NCBI GenBank assembly: GCA_036564195.1 | Contig: DATCLA010000139.1 | Coordinates: 1-27,093 of the forward strand | Origin: DATCLA01 sp036564195 | Lineage (GTDB): Bacteria > Bacillota > UBA4882 > UBA8346 | Direction: 5' to 3' | DNA length: 27,093 nucleotides | In this document: positions 1 to 7,800 of the stretch, one piece after another | Numbering within the stretch: position 1 is the stretch's first letter | Layout of the letters: each line of letters starts with the position of its first letter | Program-made: the position numbers and the translations under genes | The notes under the pieces: generated by a model | What the model was told of the DNA's origin: nothing | Database searches by the model: none | The model's input: only the letters and a program-made list of their open reading frames with translations

Positions 1-2
1 TT

Positions 3-431
3 ATTGACACAACTAAAAAGTACTATTTACTTCAACCACTCTATTCCGAAGGGTGTACCATCTATTCACCGGTTGATAATTGTAAAATAGTGATGCGTAA
101 GATTCTTACCAAAGAAGAGACTGCAGAACTCATTAGAAAAATTCCGTCGATTGAACCTTTCTGGATTGAGGATAAAAAGGCTCGTGAAAAACATTACCGC
201 CAAACGTTAAACACTTGTAATTGTTATGAATTGGTACGAATCATCAAATCACTACATCGCCGGAAAAAAATGCTCCAACAGCAAAATAAACCTACCAGCC
301 AGGTTGATGAACGTTATTTGCGCACCGCGGAAGACCTCTTGTACGGAGAATTGGCAGTTCCATTAGAGATTCCCAAAGATCAGGTGGAAAGTTATATTTT
401 GGAGCAGGTGGAGAAGGAGAAAGCAGTGTAA
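3..431 (+). CDS. carD: CarD/CdnL-family transcription regulator, 5' end outside the window
   Basis: The frame is open from the first complete codon of the window and reads 142 residues to the stop, so the GTG/ATG around 90-95 are internal codons and the gene begins upstream. The first 30 residues (IDTTKKYYLLQPLYSEGCTI, then YSPVDN) match the RNA-polymerase-interacting CarD_TRCF domain. The C-terminal half is the helical DNA-binding part and carries ERYLRTAEDLLYGELAVPL, a CarD hallmark. Known role of the family: it binds the RNA polymerase beta subunit and stabilises the open promoter complex. CarD proteins are usually about 160 residues, so roughly 20 N-terminal residues are missing only because of the window edge. 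The gene is followed by 220 bp of noncoding sequence before degV and does not look co-transcribed with it. Confidence 0.9.
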   Translation: MDTTKKYYLLQPLYSEGCTIYSPVDNCKIVMRKILTKEETAELIRKIPSIEPFWIEDKKAREKHYRQTLNTCNCYELVRIIKSLHRRKKMLQQQNKPTSQVDERYLRTAEDLLYGELAVPLEIPKDQVESYILEQVEKEKAV

Positions 432-608
432 ACAAGGAGTGCAGCTTAACAGGAGTGACAAAAGACGGCTGACAGAGTACCTGTCTCACCTCCCCCCTTT
501 CACTGATGAAATCTCCTTCTTTTTCTTTTACCTTCTTGTCATTATTAACTATATATTTTATTTTTGGAAGCACAGCTTTTTATGAAGGATTTTTATTTTA
601 AATCCGCG

Positions 609-614
609 TATAAT
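609..614 (+). promoter_or_regulatory. Putative -10 element for degV
   Basis: A perfect TATAAT lies 38 bp before the degV start. I see no convincing -35 hexamer at 16-18 bp spacing, so the promoter call rests on the -10 box and on the lack of other regulatory sequence in this gap. Confidence 0.4.
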
Positions 615-651
615 TTACTATGTGCTTTCATCTTTTTGGGAGGTTTGCCAT

Positions 652-1488
652 ATGATTCATATTTTTACCGATACCACTTCAACACTGACACCCGAAGAAT
701 ATAAAAAATATGATATTCACCCTCTTCCCATCATCATTAATCAGGGGGAAAATTCCTGGCGGGAGCTGTTTGACCTAAAACCGGAAGAATTCTTCAAAAG
801 TCTCCGCGCAGGTAAAAAGTTTACCACCTCGCAACCATCGCCTGCGACCTATCTTGAGGCGTTTAAACCGATTATTGACGCAGGTGACGAAATTATTTGT
901 ATCATCTTTTCCAGCGGGATTTCCGGCACTTATAACACTGTCTACTCTACGGCTCAATCATATCATGCTGACCGGATTACAGTATTCGACTCCCGGGTAA
1001 GCGGTTTCTGCCTAGCCTACATGGCCATTAAAGCACGGGAAATGGCAGGCCGTGGCGTCAGCCGCGCCAAGATTAGCGAATATCTAGAGGCATTACATTC
1101 CCGCTGCCGGATCTACTTTCTCGTGGAGTCCCTCCGTTATCTTTATGAAGGCGGTCGTCTCTCCGGTGCCCAGGCTCTAATCGGTTCCATTATCCAGATT
1201 AAACCGATCATCTGGTTCGAGCCGGGCGGCAAGATGTCTGTCTTCGAAAAGGTCCGGACCATCAAAGCAGCAAAAAAACGATTGATTGAGCTTGTTAGTG
1301 AACAGGCCGCCACCGGAATTGAGGCCATAGCCTTACATTACGGCGATAATAGCGATGAAGCCGCTAGCTATGCCCAGGAAATTGAAAGCGCTGTCGGAAT
1401 TAAACCCCAACTCATTCCAATCTCGCCGGTACTCTGCGCCCATACCGGACCGGAGATCCTGGGGACCTGTATTATTACCAAAGAATAG
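652..1488 (+). CDS. degV: DegV family protein (fatty-acid binding, FakB-like)
   Basis: This 278-residue protein has the two-lobed DegV fold: TDTTSTL near the N terminus, TTSQPSPATYLEAF (the ligand-binding TSxPS segment), and SSGISGTYNT in the middle. The C-terminal lobe has LYEGGRLSG and IKPII. Length is typical (about 280). Family knowledge: DegV/FakB proteins bind a long-chain fatty acid and can present it to the FakA kinase; no fakA is in the window, so the specific role is inferred. The start at 652 is chosen over an upstream in-frame ATG at 622 because GGGAGG at 638-643 sits 8 nt before it and the protein then begins with the usual beta strand MIHIFTDT. It is a single gene, converging on the DUF445 gene. 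Confidence 0.9.
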   Translation: MIHIFTDTTSTLTPEEYKKYDIHPLPIIINQGENSWRELFDLKPEEFFKSLRAGKKFTTSQPSPATYLEAFKPIIDAGDEIICIIFSSGISGTYNTVYSTAQSYHADRITVFDSRVSGFCLAYMAIKAREMAGRGVSRAKISEYLEALHSRCRIYFLVESLRYLYEGGRLSGAQALIGSIIQIKPIIWFEPGGKMSVFEKVRTIKAAKKRLIELVSEQAATGIEAIALHYGDNSDEAASYAQEIESAVGIKPQLIPISPVLCAHTGPEILGTCIITKE

Positions 1489-1633
1489 CGGCGCGGAAAG
1501 ACAGAATTTATAAAAAGTCTTAAAAAATGCTCTTAAGTTTGATGGCTTTAATATGACAAAAAAACACCAAGTATCCATACCATCTTTGAAACTCGAGCGT
1601 TATGGTCAACCTGACGCCAGTTGACTCCCTTAT

Positions 1634-1661
1634 AAAAAAATGACTGGAAAGTCGTTTTTTT
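1634..1661. terminator. Bidirectional intrinsic terminator between degV and the DUF445 gene
   Basis: A seven-A run (1634-1640), a GACT/AGTC stem capped by a GGAA tetraloop (1642-1653), and a seven-T run (1655-1661) form a symmetric structure. Reading from either side gives a stem followed by a U-tract. It sits between two convergent genes, as expected for a shared terminator. The GC-containing stem is short (4 bp), so efficiency depends on the A/T extension. Confidence 0.6.
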
Positions 1662-1783
1662 AAAAAATTATACAATTAAAATTTATAATTCCCTCAGAGG
1701 AATCTTTTAACATCAATTCTTACCAGGTACTCACCAAGTTTTTCGCTGTATTTGCGCTTTTCCATATCTTTAGTGAACAGCTC

Positions 1784-2911
1784 TTATATTCCGTTACTTT
1801 TCTTATAAAACAACCACAGTCCGACTCCGCCCGCCAGTAGCGGCAGACGAACCATTGGATACTCCAGAGCCAAAGCTACCAATAGACCGAATAACCCTCC
1901 CGAAGTTTGGATAAAGACCAATTCTCCCAGGACATTACCGGTTAAAGCCTCTTCCAGTTGGGCTTCGTCCATCTTAGCCAGTTGTTTGGTTATAATTTGT
2001 TGAATATCCAATAATTCCAAACTTTGCTCCACAAAAGCAACGACAGCAACTTCAAGCTGCTGCTGATTATTGCTTATAGTTGACGGTAGCTTGTCCAACC
2101 ATTGATCATAAAGGTCAAATAGACCTTCCATTGATTTGGTAAGCTCCGGCACGGCAGCGACGATCCGTTCTTGAACCCAAGGTCCCCAGACTCCCTTAGT
2201 CAATTCTACCGGCTTCTCCAGAAAATTCTTCGCCCTCCAACCATCAATGGCCTCCCCAACCAGTTGCCGGACAGATTGACTGATTTCCGGCCGGTTCAAC
2301 AATCGCTCCAAATAAATCCGGGAGAGGTTTTTAATTTCCTTGCGAAATTCAGCGTCATTTGTCACTCGTTCCGTGGCGTAAACTAACCCTTCTAGTAATG
2401 GAGAGGTTCGCAAAAACTCCCGAACGATTCCGGCTGAAAAGAGGCGTTGGTGAATCCCGGCGGCCAGAGACTGAATCAGTTCATGGCGACGGGCCGGAAT
2501 CAAACCTTGCCAAAGCCGGTTGGCGCGGCGAGGGTGAAACAGCATTTTAATAGCCAGCCAGTTGGTCCAGTAACCGATGACCGCCGGGCCAACAAATTTT
2601 GTATACTTTCGAGCTTCAGTCGCTATCGCATCAAAGCGGGGCGCCGGAAGTAACCATTGCAGCATTGCCTCTGTAACCAGCCATAACAGAAAGACAATCC
2701 CCAAATAAAAAAAAGGTCTATCAAAAATATTAAGCAACTTGGCAATACCCAGTGCAAAACTAGACACTTTATGCTTTTCTTGGTCCATCGTTATTTCCGG
2801 AGTTACTGGGTTGTGATTCTGAAGTTCTTCGGCTAACCGGTTTAACCATTTACCGGCAAAACCGATGAGATCAATTGACTCAGAGCGGTAATCCTCACTG
2901 CCGAAATTCAT
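1784..2911 (-). CDS. DUF445 family membrane-associated protein
   Basis: This 375-residue protein carries the DUF445 (YheB-like) signature GYWTNWLAIKMLFHP near residues 113-127, followed by GLIPARRHELIQSLA. Hydrophobic segments lie near residues 67-90 (FFYLGIVFLLWLVTEAML), around the signature, and at the C terminus (GLFGLLVALALEYP, LPLLAGGVGLWLFY), so it is likely a membrane protein with a helical soluble middle. Function is not established for the family; some members are linked to the cell envelope or to sporulation. AAGGA 9 nt upstream supports the ATG at 2911. It stands alone on the minus strand and ends near the shared terminator at 1634-1661. An unusually long polar N-terminal stretch of about 60 residues precedes the first hydrophobic segment. 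Confidence 0.8.
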   Translation of the reverse strand: MNFGSEDYRSESIDLIGFAGKWLNRLAEELQNHNPVTPEITMDQEKHKVSSFALGIAKLLNIFDRPFFYLGIVFLLWLVTEAMLQWLLPAPRFDAIATEARKYTKFVGPAVIGYWTNWLAIKMLFHPRRANRLWQGLIPARRHELIQSLAAGIHQRLFSAGIVREFLRTSPLLEGLVYATERVTNDAEFRKEIKNLSRIYLERLLNRPEISQSVRQLVGEAIDGWRAKNFLEKPVELTKGVWGPWVQERIVAAVPELTKSMEGLFDLYDQWLDKLPSTISNNQQQLEVAVVAFVEQSLELLDIQQIITKQLAKMDEAQLEEALTGNVLGELVFIQTSGGLFGLLVALALEYPMVRLPLLAGGVGLWLFYKKSNGI

Positions 2912-3009
2912 CGCTACTTATCCTTCTTGCTTTTAGTTCCTAAAATCTTTATTGTTTCTTCATAAATGATAATTTACTAAATTATATAAATTTCCTGCAT
3001 AATATATAT

Positions 3010-3274
3010 TTATACAGTGGCATAAAGCGGTCTGCCGCTCCGGGTAAAGGTCCATTTTACTCTCAAAAACATTACCCCGAAGTCGCTTTGAATATATAAT
3101 ATATAATCCCCGTCTTTTAATTCGCTATCCAACCATTCTTTAATGGGCCGAAGGTGTCACTTCAGGAACTTCCGTGGGATTTTGCCCATAATGCTCTTCA
3201 GGTAAATATTTGATCCGTTGATTGCCAACCCGTCTCGATAATCGCCGTTTCACATGACAAATGACATCGCACTT
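3010..3274 (-). pseudogene. Decayed coding remnant, unidentified protein C terminus
   Basis: Two minus-strand frames join end to end. The first (3274 to 3140) contains RRVGNQRIKYLPEEHYGQ and PTEVPEVTPSA; the second (about 3156 to 3010) continues with KEWLDSELKDGDYILYIQSD and RVKWTFTRSGRPLYATV before a stop. Codon use and amino-acid composition look protein-like across the joint, and a one-base slip near 3146-3150 restores continuity. I do not recognise the family. It is the most complete piece of a run of broken frames covering about 3010-3870 and may be the 3' end of a longer dead gene. There is no usable start codon with a ribosome binding site. Confidence 0.45.
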
Positions 3275-3361
3275 TTAAAACTACCTCATCGACTTTAGTA
3301 TGTAACTTTCTTTGATAATATCCAGCTCTTGTATTTTTTTCGTGCTTTATTTTACCGTTTT
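3198..3361 (-). pseudogene. Remnant resembling the N-terminal region of an IS256/Mutator-type transposase
   Basis: One minus-strand frame contains NTRAGYYQRKLHTK, then EVVLKV, then ETAIIE. The family pattern here is R-x-G-Y-Y-x-R-x-L-x-T, then E-V-x-L-x-V-P, then F-x-T-A-I-I-E-R, so the order and most spacing agree, with two residues fewer between the last two blocks. It then runs to a stop at 3198. No catalytic DDE region and no terminal repeats are seen, so only a fragment is left. The match is by eye to remembered family patterns; an overlapping frame over 3198-3274 belongs to the neighbouring remnant, so one of the two must be out of use there. Confidence 0.45.
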
Positions 3362-3386
3362 GAGGTTTTCCTGAAAATTTTCACAA

Positions 3387-3581
3387 TTAATTATACCTTA
3401 TCTGGCCTCGTTGTAGATTCGGGGGGACTTTCAAACCGTTGGGAGTTGCCATGATATAACTGAATTTTAATATATTACCCTTCAATTCCGCTGTTATTTT
3501 ACAGACAGTCAATACTCTTTGATGAAAGTTAATCCGATCACCGATTTGGTATATTTCATTAGTATCAGTAAATAGAACCGG
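3387..3581 (-). pseudogene. Decayed coding remnant, unidentified
   Basis: A 64-codon open frame without a start codon reads FTDTNEIYQIGDRINFHQRV, then LTVCKITAELKGNILKFSY and MATPNGLKVPPNLQ, and ends at TAA 3387-3389. The alternation of polar and hydrophobic residues suggests a beta-rich domain. Upstream, a frame that is offset by one base reads NHSRFDDKLDENDRFYL and would join it after a single indel. Further short frames up to about 3870 are broken by several stops. I do not recognise the family. The region looks like a gene that has been out of use for some time. Confidence 0.4.
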
Positions 3582-3967
3582 TCATTCTCATCTAACTTAT
3601 CATCAAACCGGCTGTGGTTTAATTGCAGGCCAATTCACTGTCTTCCATAACGCTTGAGATCTAGTAGTTTAACCGGCTATGGTTATCTAACTGACGTTCT
3701 CGGCCTTCCGGTATCCCTATTGATAACACCGGTTTAAAGAGCCACGCCCTCAAATCTTCTTTCCCATCTTGTTTTTATCCTTAGACTTAAAAAATAAAGA
3801 GCCTTCCCTAGTTGGCCTAAGTTTACGACTGTCTAAACCAGCATCTATATTATTGTCGATAACGAAAACTCATCTTCGGAACTTTGGGAACCTGATCAAA
3901 AAGTGTCTAGGCTTTGGAAAAAAGTAAGCTTTCTCATCACTAATAGGTAGTTACGGTTTATATTTCA

Positions 3968-4240
3968 TCATAGTTGAATAACCTTTTGAATTTCCGACCA
4001 GGACCGTTTTGCAAAAACTGTTTTGAGGCCTTTACGTTTGGCAGTCGTTTTTACATCCGAGAGCATGCTGTGACTTAGATAATCGGTTAAAACTAAAACC
4101 GTGGAAACATGGGACGGAATATTCGTTTTCAAATCACTATGTTTACGTCCGGTAACATGCTTAACCAAATTAAAACCGTGATTTTTCAATAACAGTGGAA
4201 TTTTACCTAAACGATCGCCTCCATAAATTACAATGTTCAC
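3968..4240 (-). CDS. DUF2325 domain protein
   Basis: The 90-residue protein shows the DUF2325 pattern: N-terminal beta strand MNIVIYGGDRLG, a central HVTGRK, LVLTDYLSHSM, then VKTTAKRKGLKTVFAKRSW. Length is typical for single-domain members (90-100). Function is unknown; the domain resembles a small Rossmann-like fold. The GTG at 4240 is preferred to the ATG at 4249 because AATAGGA lies directly against the ATG (no spacing) but 9 nt before the GTG, and family members usually start right at the first strand. It is monocistronic, driven by the promoter at 4376-4404 with a leader of about 130 nt, and is intact although it borders a decayed region. Confidence 0.75.
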   Translation of the reverse strand: MNIVIYGGDRLGKIPLLLKNHGFNLVKHVTGRKHSDLKTNIPSHVSTVLVLTDYLSHSMLSDVKTTAKRKGLKTVFAKRSWSEIQKVIQL

Positions 4241-4375
4241 CTTTGCCATTCCTATTCTCGATTTAACATCCTAGTAGCTTCTTCACTTACTCCGATTATT
4301 AAATACTGTATAAGTAAAAACTCTCGAGTTTTAATTCCTATTAATTATATAAGAATACTATGTTTTATAAGTTTA

Positions 4376-4404
4376 ATAATATATTAAGCCTCTGATCTTG
4401 TCAA
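4376..4404 (-). promoter_or_regulatory. Sigma-A promoter for the DUF2325 gene
   Basis: On the minus strand TTGACA (4399-4404) and TATTAT (4376-4381) are separated by exactly 17 bp. It points at the DUF2325 gene, with a leader of about 130 nt. Confidence 0.75.
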
Positions 4405-4700
4405 TAATAAAATGTAAAATTTTACTTTAAAACCGAATCGCCGCTTAAGGTGGGGTACAGGTTTGAACTCTCCAGTCAATATGCTCCATTTGGAAGTCTT
4501 TGCTCCAAATCTTCAATAAAGAATTAATTTTCTTCCTTACCTGTGGATATTACACAGCTTCCTTGGAGCATTTAGAGAAAATAATATTACATCTAAAACC
4601 AAAACGGTTTGTCAAATTTGGCAGACCGTTTTAAAATGCCGTAACGACGCGGCTTTTTAGTATTTAATAGAAAATTTTTAGAAAACTGGGTAATAAATTA
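4405..4700. other. Noncoding stretch with one inverted repeat
   Basis: No intact gene is visible. A minus-strand frame of about 30 codons (KKINSLLKIWSKDFQMEHID, stop near 4448) may be another dead coding fragment. At 4601-4611 and 4622-4632 the arms AAAACGGTTTG and CAGACCGTTTT form an 11-bp imperfect stem with a 10-nt loop; with A/T-rich flanks it could act as a terminator on either strand. Confidence 0.4.
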
Positions 4701-4734
4701 GGGTTTGCGTTTTATGTAAGTTAATCGCAAACCC
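4701..4734 (-). terminator. Terminator-like hairpin after the tRNA cluster
   Basis: The arms GGGTTTGCG and CGCAAACCC form a perfect 9-bp stem with a 16-nt loop, 12 nt after the CCA end of tRNA-Leu. The following minus-strand sequence (TAATTTATT) is only moderately U-rich. Confidence 0.6.
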
Positions 4735-4749
4735 TTGTAATTATTGTGG

Positions 4750-4834
4750 TGCCGAAGACCGGAATCGAACCGGTACGGTCTTTTGGACCGAGGGATTTTA
4801 AGTCCCTTGCGTCTGCCAGTTCCGCCACTTCGGC
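4750..4834 (-). tRNA. tRNA-Leu (anticodon UAA)
   Basis: The acceptor stem GCCGAAG/CTTCGGC, a long variable arm typical of a class II tRNA, and the anticodon loop CTTAAAA (UAA) identify tRNA-Leu. CCA is encoded at 4747-4749. It is the last of six tRNAs in the cluster. Confidence 0.97.
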
Positions 4835-4855
4835 ACAAAACTTATTCACTTTTGG

Positions 4856-4927
<72 letters not shown>

Positions 4928-5006
4928 AATTTTTCCTCTGCTTTATAAGGAAACTTTAACTCTTCCTCAGAGACATCTATCTTAAAAAAACGATTGTCAT
5001 TTTTGG

Positions 5007-5078
5007 AGCGGAAAACGGGATTCGAACCCGCGACCCTCGCCTTGGCAAGGCGATGCTCTACCACTGAGCTACTTCCGC
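5007..5078 (-). tRNA. tRNA-Gly (anticodon GCC)
   Basis: Acceptor stem starts GCGGAAG and pairs with the 3' TTTCCGC; the anticodon loop TTGCCAA reads GCC; T-loop TTCGAAT. CCA is encoded at 5004-5006. Confidence 0.97.
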
Positions 5079-5140
5079 ATTTTCTAAAGTTGACTACTTG
5101 ACTGGAAACTTCCTCCTGGAAATTTTCGGTTTTAAAATGG

Positions 5141-5213
<73 letters not shown>

Positions 5214-5307
5214 GGCGTTAATTATTATAACTTCTCGGTTTTACTTTGTCAAGAACCTTTTCTTTACTCAAAACTTCCTGACTCGTTTGGCAATTTTAAT
5301 TAAATGG

Positions 5308-5382
5308 CGGAGCTGACGGGGCTCGAACCCGCGATCTCCAGCGTGACAGGCTGGCATGTTAAACCGACTACACTACAGCTCC
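5308..5382 (-). tRNA. tRNA-Asp (anticodon GUC)
   Basis: Acceptor stem GGAGCTG/CAGCTCC, anticodon loop CTGTCAC (GUC), discriminator G73, CCA encoded at 5305-5307. Confidence 0.97.
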
Positions 5383-5396
5383 ATTTTAGTAATTGG

Positions 5397-5470
5397 TGGG
5401 CGATGTGGGACTCGAACCTACGACCCCCTGCTTGTAAGGCAGGTGCTCTCACCAGCTGAGCTAACCGCCC
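5397..5470 (-). tRNA. tRNA-Val (anticodon UAC)
   Basis: Acceptor stem GGGCGGT/ATCGCCC, anticodon loop CTTACAA (UAC), T-loop TTCGAGT, CCA encoded at 5394-5396. It is the first tRNA of the cluster, about 25 nt after the likely transcription start. Confidence 0.97.
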
Positions 5471-5501
5471 ATTTGCGTCTTGCCTGCCGGACGCATATAT
5501 T

Positions 5502-5530
5502 AATATACCTGAAATCTTCTCGTTTGTAAA
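5502..5530 (-). promoter_or_regulatory. Sigma-A promoter of the six-tRNA cluster
   Basis: Minus-strand TTTACA (5525-5530) and TATATT (5502-5507) are 17 bp apart, placing the start near 5495 and giving a short leader before tRNA-Val. No further promoter is evident between the tRNAs. Confidence 0.75.
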
Positions 5531-5606
5531 TAGGCAATTTTAATTTTTTACGATTTTCTGCCTGGTAATATAGGGGAAACTACCGTGCATGAACCGACTT
5601 CTTCCC

Positions 5607-6887
5607 TTAAAGCCCGCGGGTGTCAACTACCTTCATCCCCGGCCTTAAATCAATTCCTGGATCCAGAATTACCTGCTCACCAAGGAATAATCCGCGCTTA
5701 ATCTCTATGTTCTCAGCATCGGCAATTCCGGTTTCCACAGTACGCAAGAACGCCTTGCCCCTTTCCACCACATAAACCTGATGCCTGCCGAAGCGCTGAA
5801 AAACCGCACGTTTCGGGATAAACAGCACATCCACAGCCTCATTGATAATAAACTTAAGATTGACTTTACTATTGGTACGCAAAATCGTTTTAATGGTATC
5901 ATAATTTACTCTGACTTTAAACTTCCGGCCAACCTCACCGTGGTTCTTAGCTGAGGCCAACGGTGTGTAAGCACCTACTGAACCTTCAATTACATTTCCA
6001 CCCAATGCTGCTACGCTAATCAGGACTTTTTGGCCAATCCGGATTTTAGCGGCGACAGCTGCCGGCAGTTCCGAGCGGACATATGCAGTTTGCGAATTTT
6101 CTAGTTCCAGCAACCGGTCACCGGCTGCGACTTTTTCCCCGACTGCGACGTATTTCCGGACCACCCGTCCGCTGATTCCCGCATATATTCCTGCTTGTCC
6201 TGGGTTTTTCCGCAGTTGCTCCACCTCCAGGCCCAGTTGCTTCAGTTTAAATTCGGCTTCAGCCAACTCCTGGTGATTAATAGCTTTTTTAACCAATTCC
6301 AAATTTTTGCGGGCTACTTCAGTTTTACGGACTGCTTCCGCTAAGGCCCGCCCCGCAATCTGCAACCGTTCCTGCCAGTCAACCAACTCTGCTGCCGTGG
6401 CTTTATTACTTTCATGTAATCTTTTAACCTCTTGCAATTTGTCGTTTACCTTTACCAACTTTCCTCGTGCTAAAGTTTCGATAGCTTCAGCCTGTTGTAA
6501 CAGGTTTTGAGCCAGTTTAACCGGATCACTGCCGATCTTCCGACGCAGTTGTTCTACTTGCGATTGCATCTTCCTATAACTGTTCTCTGCTTTTTTCAAG
6601 CTATTTCCCCAGTCGGATAGGTTTACTAATAACAATTTATCAAAAGGCAGTACGGAAAGGCCTTCACTAACCAGAAATTTCCGGACCTTGCCATCATATT
6701 TACTGTAAACCGTCTCTTTCTGCTCAACCTCGATCTGTCCGGTGAATTCCAGGTAGTCTTGAAGGGATCCCTTTCTGACTATAGCCATGCGAACATCTTT
6801 ACTGGACAACCTGGTCAAAAAAACCCATAAGACAACCAGTGCAAGAAAGACGATTCCGATACTCTTCAATTGTCTTACCAAATTCAT
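5607..6887 (-). CDS. HlyD/RND-type membrane fusion (adaptor) protein, orphan
   Basis: The protein has 426 residues. A single N-terminal membrane segment (GIVFLALVVLWVFLTRL) is followed by a barrel/lipoyl half (SLQDYLEFTGQIEVEQKETV, GKVRKFLVSEG), a long helical coiled-coil hairpin of about residues 75-215, the returning lipoyl half (GISGRVVRKYVAVGEKVAAG), a beta-barrel and a C-terminal membrane-proximal domain (VYVVERGKAFLRTVETG, GLFLGEQVILDPG). Family role: it links an inner-membrane transporter to its substrate path. No ABC or RND partner gene is adjacent; the next genes are tRNAs and the upstream gene is divergent. The ATG at 6887 is chosen because AGGAG lies 7 nt before it, while the in-frame GTG at 6902 overlaps its only possible ribosome binding site. 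Confidence 0.85.
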   Translation of the reverse strand: MNLVRQLKSIGIVFLALVVLWVFLTRLSSKDVRMAIVRKGSLQDYLEFTGQIEVEQKETVYSKYDGKVRKFLVSEGLSVLPFDKLLLVNLSDWGNSLKKAENSYRKMQSQVEQLRRKIGSDPVKLAQNLLQQAEAIETLARGKLVKVNDKLQEVKRLHESNKATAAELVDWQERLQIAGRALAEAVRKTEVARKNLELVKKAINHQELAEAEFKLKQLGLEVEQLRKNPGQAGIYAGISGRVVRKYVAVGEKVAAGDRLLELENSQTAYVRSELPAAVAAKIRIGQKVLISVAALGGNVIEGSVGAYTPLASAKNHGEVGRKFKVRVNYDTIKTILRTNSKVNLKFIINEAVDVLFIPKRAVFQRFGRHQVYVVERGKAFLRTVETGIADAENIEIKRGLFLGEQVILDPGIDLRPGMKVVDTRGL

Positions 6888-6984
6888 ATCAAGTCTCCTC
6901 ACTCCTTAGGTATCATATATTATGTTAAATGAAATTATGCAATCATCAATTTCAGCTGGATTAACTAACGGGCTTATTAATCTA

Positions 6985-7014
6985 ATTTTAGCTACCCAAA
7001 ATGGTATTAGTCAA
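6985..7014 (-). promoter_or_regulatory. Sigma-A promoter for the HlyD-type gene
   Basis: TTGACT (7009-7014) and TAAAAT (6985-6990) on the minus strand are separated by 18 bp, about 100 bp before the start codon. The rest of the 6888-7130 gap holds nothing else I can identify apart from the divergent promoter. Confidence 0.6.
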
Positions 7015-7085
7015 CATTGATGTAAATATATACCGCCTAGAAACATTTATTGACTAAAGCTCTGTTAAAAAAGGCCCGGCGATGA

Positions 7086-7091
7086 TATAAT
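7086..7091 (+). promoter_or_regulatory. Extended -10 promoter for the LOG-family gene
   Basis: TGATATAAT is a perfect extended -10 element. A -35 match is poor (CTGTTA at 18 bp). The predicted leader is about 70 nt and contains the separated Shine-Dalgarno site and hairpin. Confidence 0.6.
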
Positions 7092-7130
7092 ACATCATAT
7101 AGCTTAGAGCTTTTAAGCAACCTAATCTGT

Positions 7131-7168
7131 AAAGGAGGCAATTAAACCAACCGGTTTAACTAATCATG
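7131..7168 (+). promoter_or_regulatory. Shine-Dalgarno site with a hairpin placed before the start codon
   Basis: The very strong AAAGGAGG at 7131-7138 lies 27 nt from the ATG at 7166, too far for normal initiation. Between them TTAAACC (7142-7148) and GGTTTAA (7153-7159) form a perfect 7-bp stem with the tetraloop AACC. Folding this hairpin would leave 3 + 6 nt between the Shine-Dalgarno site and ATG, a normal spacing. An in-frame TAA at 7157-7159 rules out an earlier start. Confidence 0.6.
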
Positions 7169-7759
7169 CCTAAAGTAATCTGTGTCTACAGTTCTTCCAG
7201 TTGTGCTATTGACCAGTTTTATTTTGACCTGGCAGCCCAATTAGGCCGGGAGATTGCCCGCCGGGGTGACAGTATGCTCTATGGCGGCGGCTTAGTCGGG
7301 TTAATGGGTGCTACTGCTAAAGCCGTCCATGAGTTGCAGGGGACGGTGATCGGAGTGATTCCTAAAGCTTTAAATCTAAAAAATGTTGTTTATGAAAATT
7401 GTGACGAATTAATTGTTACCGAAGATTTGCGGACTCGCAAAGCCATCATGGAACAACGTTCCGATGCGTTTATCGCTTTGCCGGGCGGATACGGGACGTT
7501 AGAGGAAGTGTTGGAAATAATAACTTTGAAACAGTTGAACTATCACCAAAAACCGGTTGTGATTTTAAATGCCGCAGGTTTCTATGATAAGTTATTGGAA
7601 CAGTTTGAATTACTGATTGACCAACATTTTGCCAAGCCTCAATGTCGGCAGCTCTACTATGTAACCGATAATGTGGCCGCTGCCCTATCATATATTGATA
7701 ATTATCACCCAACCTCCATCCGTCCCAAATGGCTAACGGAGATTGATGAAAAGACTTAA
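7166..7759 (+). CDS. LOG-family nucleotide-binding protein (TIGR00730)
   Basis: The protein has 197 residues and a Rossmann-like fold. MPKVICVYSSSS opens the first strand, GGGLVGLMGATAKAV forms the phosphate-binding loop, and the signature PGGYGTLEEVLEIITLKQL carries the family's PGGxGTxxE motif. Members of this group in plants, fungi and many bacteria hydrolyse cytokinin riboside 5'-monophosphate or related N6-modified AMP; in most bacteria the physiological substrate is AMP-like and uncertain. Length is typical (about 190). It is a single gene, convergent with tag, 41 bp away. The start is fixed by an in-frame stop just upstream, so initiation must use the ribosome binding site beyond the hairpin at 7142-7159 or proceed without one. 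Confidence 0.9.
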   Translation: MPKVICVYSSSSCAIDQFYFDLAAQLGREIARRGDSMLYGGGLVGLMGATAKAVHELQGTVIGVIPKALNLKNVVYENCDELIVTEDLRTRKAIMEQRSDAFIALPGGYGTLEEVLEIITLKQLNYHQKPVVILNAAGFYDKLLEQFELLIDQHFAKPQCRQLYYVTDNVAAALSYIDNYHPTSIRPKWLTEIDEKT

Positions 7760-7800
7760 AACTCCTAATTTTAGTTCAGTTTTTCCGAAAGCTTTATTAA

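Noticed and set aside
90..95. GTG/ATG as the start of the first gene
   Set aside because: The frame is open to the window edge and the upstream residues match the CarD N-terminal domain.
292..573. 93-codon minus-strand frame overlapping carD
   Set aside because: It lies partly antisense to a well-supported gene, has no ribosome binding site and shows no recognisable domain.
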